Positions 60,701 to 64,000 of a stretch of DNA of 64,000 nt are shown piece by piece. The position numbers were made by a program, and so were the translations under genes. Below the pieces are notes generated by a model. That model was not told the DNA's origin and ran no database searches. It saw nothing but the letters and a program-made list of their open reading frames with translations. The DNA is from Pseudoips prasinana (taxonomy: Eukaryota; Arthropoda; Insecta; Lepidoptera; Nolidae), in NCBI GenBank assembly GCA_951640165.1, contig OX621252.1, positions 20,295,934 to 20,359,933 on the forward strand. Reading direction: 5' to 3'. Position 1 is the first letter of the stretch. Each line of letters starts with the position of its first letter.

Positions 60701-63409
60701 CTATTTTATCACACGGTTTTGAGTGCGTTCTGATTTTTTTTTGTGCTTTATAGTTATTTTTAGTGAAGGCTGCTCATTAGTATTTAGTTTAGTGCGGGGC
60801 TTAATTTTTTGTACCAGCAAGTTCATGTGTAGCATATTTATATATTAAGTATCTTAAAATCTAAATTACTACTACTATTATTTGTTTTCTACCTAATTTT
60901 ATTTTAACACTACCCATGCACTAGCTATTCAAGCTCAACGTAATTTCATTTCATACTTTATTAACTTTAACTGTCTGTGCTTTCTTGTATTTTTGTACAA
61001 CACACACTCATCGGGAAAACACTATATTTCTTAGTAATATTTCTTAATAATAATAAAAACAAACATGGCTTTTCCAATCAAATATCTTTCGCTCCAAAAA
61101 GCTGAGTTGGAGTACAAAGCTTCAGTTCGTGGTGGTACTAACAAAACAAAAAATTCTCAAAAAAGTTATCTCCAAAATATATTAAATGTCGTATAATTTC
61201 TAAGAAATCACCATTAGTCTATGTAATTGAAGATATGAATGGTAATAATTTAGGAACCTGGCATGTTAAAGATTTTAAAATAAATAATTACACATCTTAA
61301 CAACATTAAAATAGTTTTTTTTTGCTTTTTGTAATTTTTCTGCCCTATAATATACTTGGCTACTAAACCTTCCAACAATTATGTCTATAATTTAATCTAG
61401 AAACGGTACTATATGTCTCATCTAAATTAAACTTTATCTTCTGTAAGTACCATTAATCTTAAAGACACCTAGGAAATTAAAAATGGATATTTATCTTGAT
61501 GACCTAAAAGTCAAGATAATTTTGTTGTCTTAGCGACCTAAAAGTTAAGACAGTTGTCTATTGTATAATTCTAGGTAATCGAGACAGTACAAGTATAGTT
61601 AAAATGACTTAACAAAATTAACACCTACAACTGTTATAGGTGAGAATTTTGTGAAACAAATTGAAATTCTCTGTATATTAGACAGCAACACCACGATCTA
61701 TAAAGTGGTGAATGCAATTTAGTGAAAGTGAGACGTATGTATGTTGTAACTGTGTGATGAATGAGTTGTAACCTTATAGCAGTAGGAAAAGTTAAGGACA
61801 TATGTAGTTTGCTCAGTATGGAAGCGGATTTTTACTCAGGAAAAATCCTATCCTAAAAAGGGGGGTATGTAACGCCTTCAATTATTGCAGAGCAATGTAA
61901 TGGAATCTTATAAGACTACGATTTTAAAACTACAATCTTAAACCTATACGGTAATTTTTATATCAATTTAAACCTTATTCTAATACCTAATGAAATATCT
62001 AAAATAACAAAACTGTAGACTTAAACCTACAACTTACCTTATTATACTAATTAATAATACAGAAACATTAGTTACTTTTTATTTTTTAATCTGTGTATCG
62101 CCTACGCTGTATTCATTGAGTGAAGTGTGTATGCAATGAACGGGATTACCGTCCGTTCACTCGCAGGTTCCGCTCATCGTGACATTTTTTGCATATCATG
62201 CACTCGACGAAATACTACGCTGCTGCTGAGTTGTTCCTAAATTTTTTTATAAACTCCTAATTTAAATATAAATTTAAATAGTACCAACGCGTACATTGTT
62301 CTAAAAAAAACGCCGTATACCTATACATATAAAGAGTGTTAGTGTTTAAACCCCACTTGGGGTTTCTTTTCTACGGAGTATACTTACCACCTATAAATAC
62401 ACCACGTCTCCGAAGATCACCCCACCTCATCAGTTCCGGAACTCAATCTACAGCCTTAAGACTGCGCCGGACATCACTACACTACTACCAGGGGAGTGGT
62501 ATTTTAAATTGTCAGATCGTACCCACAATCGTGTGATAAACCTACGACCCTTCTACCTAACTTTTTTATCTTGACACGCGGCAGCGTGTCGGGCCAAGTT
62601 AATTTTTTTCTTTGGAAATTAAATTATTTTTTTTAATTGATCTTTAGTCTTTTCTTCTTCTACCTACCTACAAAATTATTCTATACATCGTGGAAACGCG
62701 ACAACAGCAGATATAGTGTCAAGGTATGTGTACCCTAAGACTGCATTTATTGAGTCTTTATTATCTTTACTACCGACTTGTTTCGCTCTACACATGACAT
62801 TTTTTTTTCAGCTATCAATCGACACGAAAATGCGCTGTCTGACCGTTTTCATTTTCGTTCCGTTTTCGTTCACACAATTTATTTCCGGCAGTTTCTAACG
62901 AGCGTTTTTATTTATTTTGGAGGACAATAACTTTAACAAAATACGCAGTAACAAAAAAATCGGCCATAGTTGTGGTAATAAAAACTACGCGTCAGAGGGC
63001 ACCTCCTTTAGGGGTTGAACCTCGGCCCCACGCCGTTACAGACGAACCCGAATTGCAGTTCTTAGGCGCGTTTTTTGCAACTGCTGCTTTACGTTAATAT
63101 GCAAAGACACACATCAGGTTAAGGAACCGGAAGGGCGTTTTATCTTAATGAATGCAGTCTGATGGATTATGAAGGGCGATAGAGGTTGCGACGCGGTTGT
63201 AGTCTTGGTCTAATACGATTTAAGGAATTGTAATCAAATAAGCGGCATACCTACTTCCATTATTCTATTTTTTTTTCAGATATGGTAACACAACGATAAA
63301 TCTAGAAGAGGTGTTGCCACAGATTTTGGGATTCTACGAAATAATCGAAAACATTGATATTTCCCGTCTTAAGCATTTGGAGGAACTGTTGGTCGAAAAT
63401 CGATACACT
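57701..63409 (+). CDS. Pickpocket-type DEG/ENaC channel, N-terminal part
   Basis: Amiloride-sensitive sodium channel family (insect ppk), plasma membrane. Exons 57701-57798, 58324-58533 and 63280-63409 join in phase to 146 residues, and the gene continues past the window. Seen: cytosolic start with CLNSTIVGLKYL (the place of the His-Gly gating motif), TM1 (about 35-55, FWSINMIMNLLASLLMSWLL), post-TM1 FSDMPTRVSIENQFESV then LPFPAITICSPNQ, and an acidic extracellular segment (EEVLPQILGFYE). The thumb, cysteine-rich domain and TM2 are not in the window. An upstream TGA stops the frame just before the ATG. The paralogue cannot be named. Confidence 0.8.
57815..57985. other. Insert in ppk-like intron 1
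   Basis: Compared with the second copy at 62725, this stretch is an insertion between two matching flanks (ctgcatttt and gactgcattt). Part of it (tgagcggtgaggctcag) resembles 48570-48620 in complement. Not identified. Confidence 0.4.
57980..58275. repeat. tRNA-derived SINE (family B), two opposed pieces
   Basis: A + strand head (gcatggttggtaaacgcttg, gggattgattcccaccc) at 58025-58130 and a minus-strand piece at 58150-58275 (gtcctgggtgcgacctgcgg). Confidence 0.7.
58324..58533 (+). CDS. ppk-like exon 2 (TM1)
   Basis: Residues 33-102. Starts with the last base of an Arg codon, then CFWSINMIMN; ends NKTLL. The PFPAITIC block is typical of the family. Donor GTAAGT. Confidence 0.88.
58673..59509 (+). 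repeat. Left LTR
   Basis: tgtaacgccttcaattattg ... catcgtggaaacgcgaca. It contains an open frame of 66 codons that also occurs in the right LTR and is not a gene. Confidence 0.9.
59510..59527 (+). other. Primer-binding site
   Basis: gtggcgcccaacgtgggg directly after the left LTR, a usual tRNA-primed start for Ty3/gypsy-like or BEL-like elements. A partial second copy (gtggcgcccaac) is at 60690. Confidence 0.8.
59533..60050. repeat. Long palindrome made of two opposed LTR starts
   Basis: 59533-59800 repeats the first 268 bases or so of the LTR, and 59803-60050 is the complement of its first 248 bases, ending ggcgttaca. The centre is only a few bases. The LTR end (about 60637-60689) and a PBS follow later, so a third LTR has been rearranged and interrupted. 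Confidence 0.9.
60095..60636 (+). mobile_element. LINE 3'-end insertion in the inner LTR
   Basis: Tail of a non-LTR element: gaggacgggaagcagcttcc, cgtggcgattatggcatatc and gtccagcagtggactt (60245-60425), with AT-rich flanks. It interrupts the inner LTR between 'ttgatctttagtctttt' and 'ttcttcttctacctacctac'. Confidence 0.6.
61065..61300 (+). pseudogene. gag start joined to integrase end
   Basis: ATG 61065 opens MAFPIKYLSLQKAELEYKAS..., 43 codons of gag-like type. Overlapping in another frame, about 61157-61300 reads KLSPKYIKCRIISKK, PLVYVIEDMNGNNLG and TWHVKDF to a stop, like the C-terminus of an LTR-element integrase. The body of the polyprotein is deleted. Confidence 0.6.
61868..62703 (+). 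repeat. Right LTR
   Basis: 836 bp. It differs from the left LTR by only a few bases (for example attaaat/atgaaat, gggtagtgg/ggggagtgg and one A less in an A run), so the insertion is young. Confidence 0.9.
62709..62770 (+). pseudogene. Duplicate of the ppk-like exon 1 end and donor
   Basis: gatatagtgtcaaggtatgt copies 57785-57804, including the donor, and the following bases (ctgcattt..gtctttattatcttta) copy intron 1. The start of the exon is absent. Confidence 0.75.
63280..63409 (+). CDS. ppk-like exon 3
   Basis: Residues 103-146 of the extracellular domain: YGNTTINLEEVLPQILGFYE, ENIDISRLKHLEELLVENRY. Donor GTAAGT. NTT is a sequon. Confidence 0.82.
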
Positions 63410-63941
63410 GTAAGTGATCGCCCTATGTCTCTATGTGTGGCATCATAGCTCCTAAATGGTGGTTCTCGGTCATATTTTATGGCAATCCGTTCAATCCTAA
63501 ATTTTATGGCAATCCGTTCAATCCTAAAAGTGGTCCAACTGTTGACCAATAGTTAGAACTCTTTTACTAGTTAGTTTATCGGCAAAAATTACGATTTCAG
63601 GCTATTACCTACTATACCTAGTATTTGACTGAATCTTTACTAAAACTTAAAAAAATATTGACCTCGTGTCTTGTCTATTGTAACAGGCTAGTTTGGACCC
63701 ATGACAATCATGTCTATTTCAAAATCTTTGGGGATTACTAAGAATGTAAACAAACTAAATTATAGATAGTTGTTGTTTCTTCATTGTGTTAACATTATTG
63801 GGCAATCAACTGACCATAACTTAAGTCTTATCCAGCCTATTGTACACGCAAAATCAAAACTGTAATTATTCTACAGTTGTCAATCCCCACTTTTCATTCA
63901 AGCACTCTGTTTAATACCTTAAAAGTAGGTACTACTTTAAG

Positions 63942-64000
63942 TACAGACGCCAGCACATCCAGCTACCCCAATCTGTCAAATTTATTTTATAGATTTTCAA
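63942..64000. mobile_element. Palindromic MITE, copy 5 (cut by the window end)
   Basis: gtacagacgccagcacatcc agctacccc..., left half only. Confidence 0.85.

Larger units (their letters stand above)
58673..62703 (+). mobile_element. Non-autonomous LTR retrotransposon (rearranged)
   Basis: LTRs at 58673-59509 (837 bp) and 61868-62703 (836 bp), each TG...CA and nearly identical, with the 4-base flank ACAG on both sides (58669-58672 and 62704-62707). A primer-binding site (gtggcgcccaacgtgggg) follows the left LTR and a polypurine tract (aaaaagggggg) precedes the right one. The inside has no complete gene: a third, broken LTR, a gag-like start and a pol-like end. It splits ppk-like intron 2. Confidence 0.88.

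Overview
The window is animal nuclear DNA, very probably from a moth or butterfly (Lepidoptera). Every gene is split by GT-AG introns, the proteins are insect-like, and the non-coding DNA is full of short interspersed repeats of lepidopteran type: tRNA-derived SINEs, RTE/CR1-like LINE pieces, foldback MITEs and '...cgcgacttcgtccgcg...' repeats. The species cannot be named from the sequence.

Three protein-coding genes lie in tandem on the + strand. (1) The Na+/K+-ATPase alpha subunit (ATPalpha) runs from 2053 to 20672, with a 3' UTR to about 21.7 or 22.5 kb. Its coding exons can be joined without a gap into a 1009-residue P-type pump. It has at least two alternative first coding exons (2053 and 7632), a 27-codon cassette exon (8310-8390) that adds the longer N-terminus known from Drosophila, and three 95-base exons (13287, 15159, 16355) that each encode the same cytosolic segment after TM6. 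Only one of the three can be used per mRNA without a frameshift. (2) A synaptotagmin-14-like gene (Syt14) runs from 32807 to 50906 in 11 coding exons and gives 504 residues: an N-terminal membrane anchor, then two C2 domains that lack the calcium-binding aspartates. Two of its exons have damaged tandem copies in the neighbouring introns. (3) A pickpocket-type DEG/ENaC sodium channel gene starts at 57701 and runs off the right edge. Only the N-terminus, TM1 and the first extracellular part are present, and its second intron is split by an LTR element.

The intergenic and intronic DNA is mostly transposon debris. The most notable piece is a 3.2 kb DNA-transposon-like element (28884-32095) with terminal inverted repeats, TATA flanks, a three-unit 145-bp repeat near one end and a rearranged gene for a DUF7869-like protein. 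Next is a 4 kb non-autonomous LTR element (58673-62703) with two near-identical 836-837 bp LTRs, a third rearranged LTR folded into a long palindrome, and a gag start joined to a pol end. Others are a foldback element around 27985-28468 with several nested hairpins, a 1 kb foldback at 56182-57209, a palindromic MITE family present five times, and several tRNA-headed SINEs.

The genes fit an excitable-cell theme (pump, synaptic membrane protein, cation channel), but the spacing gives no evidence of shared control. All coordinates were read by eye; splice choices rest on GT/AG sites, reading phase and family knowledge, not on transcripts.
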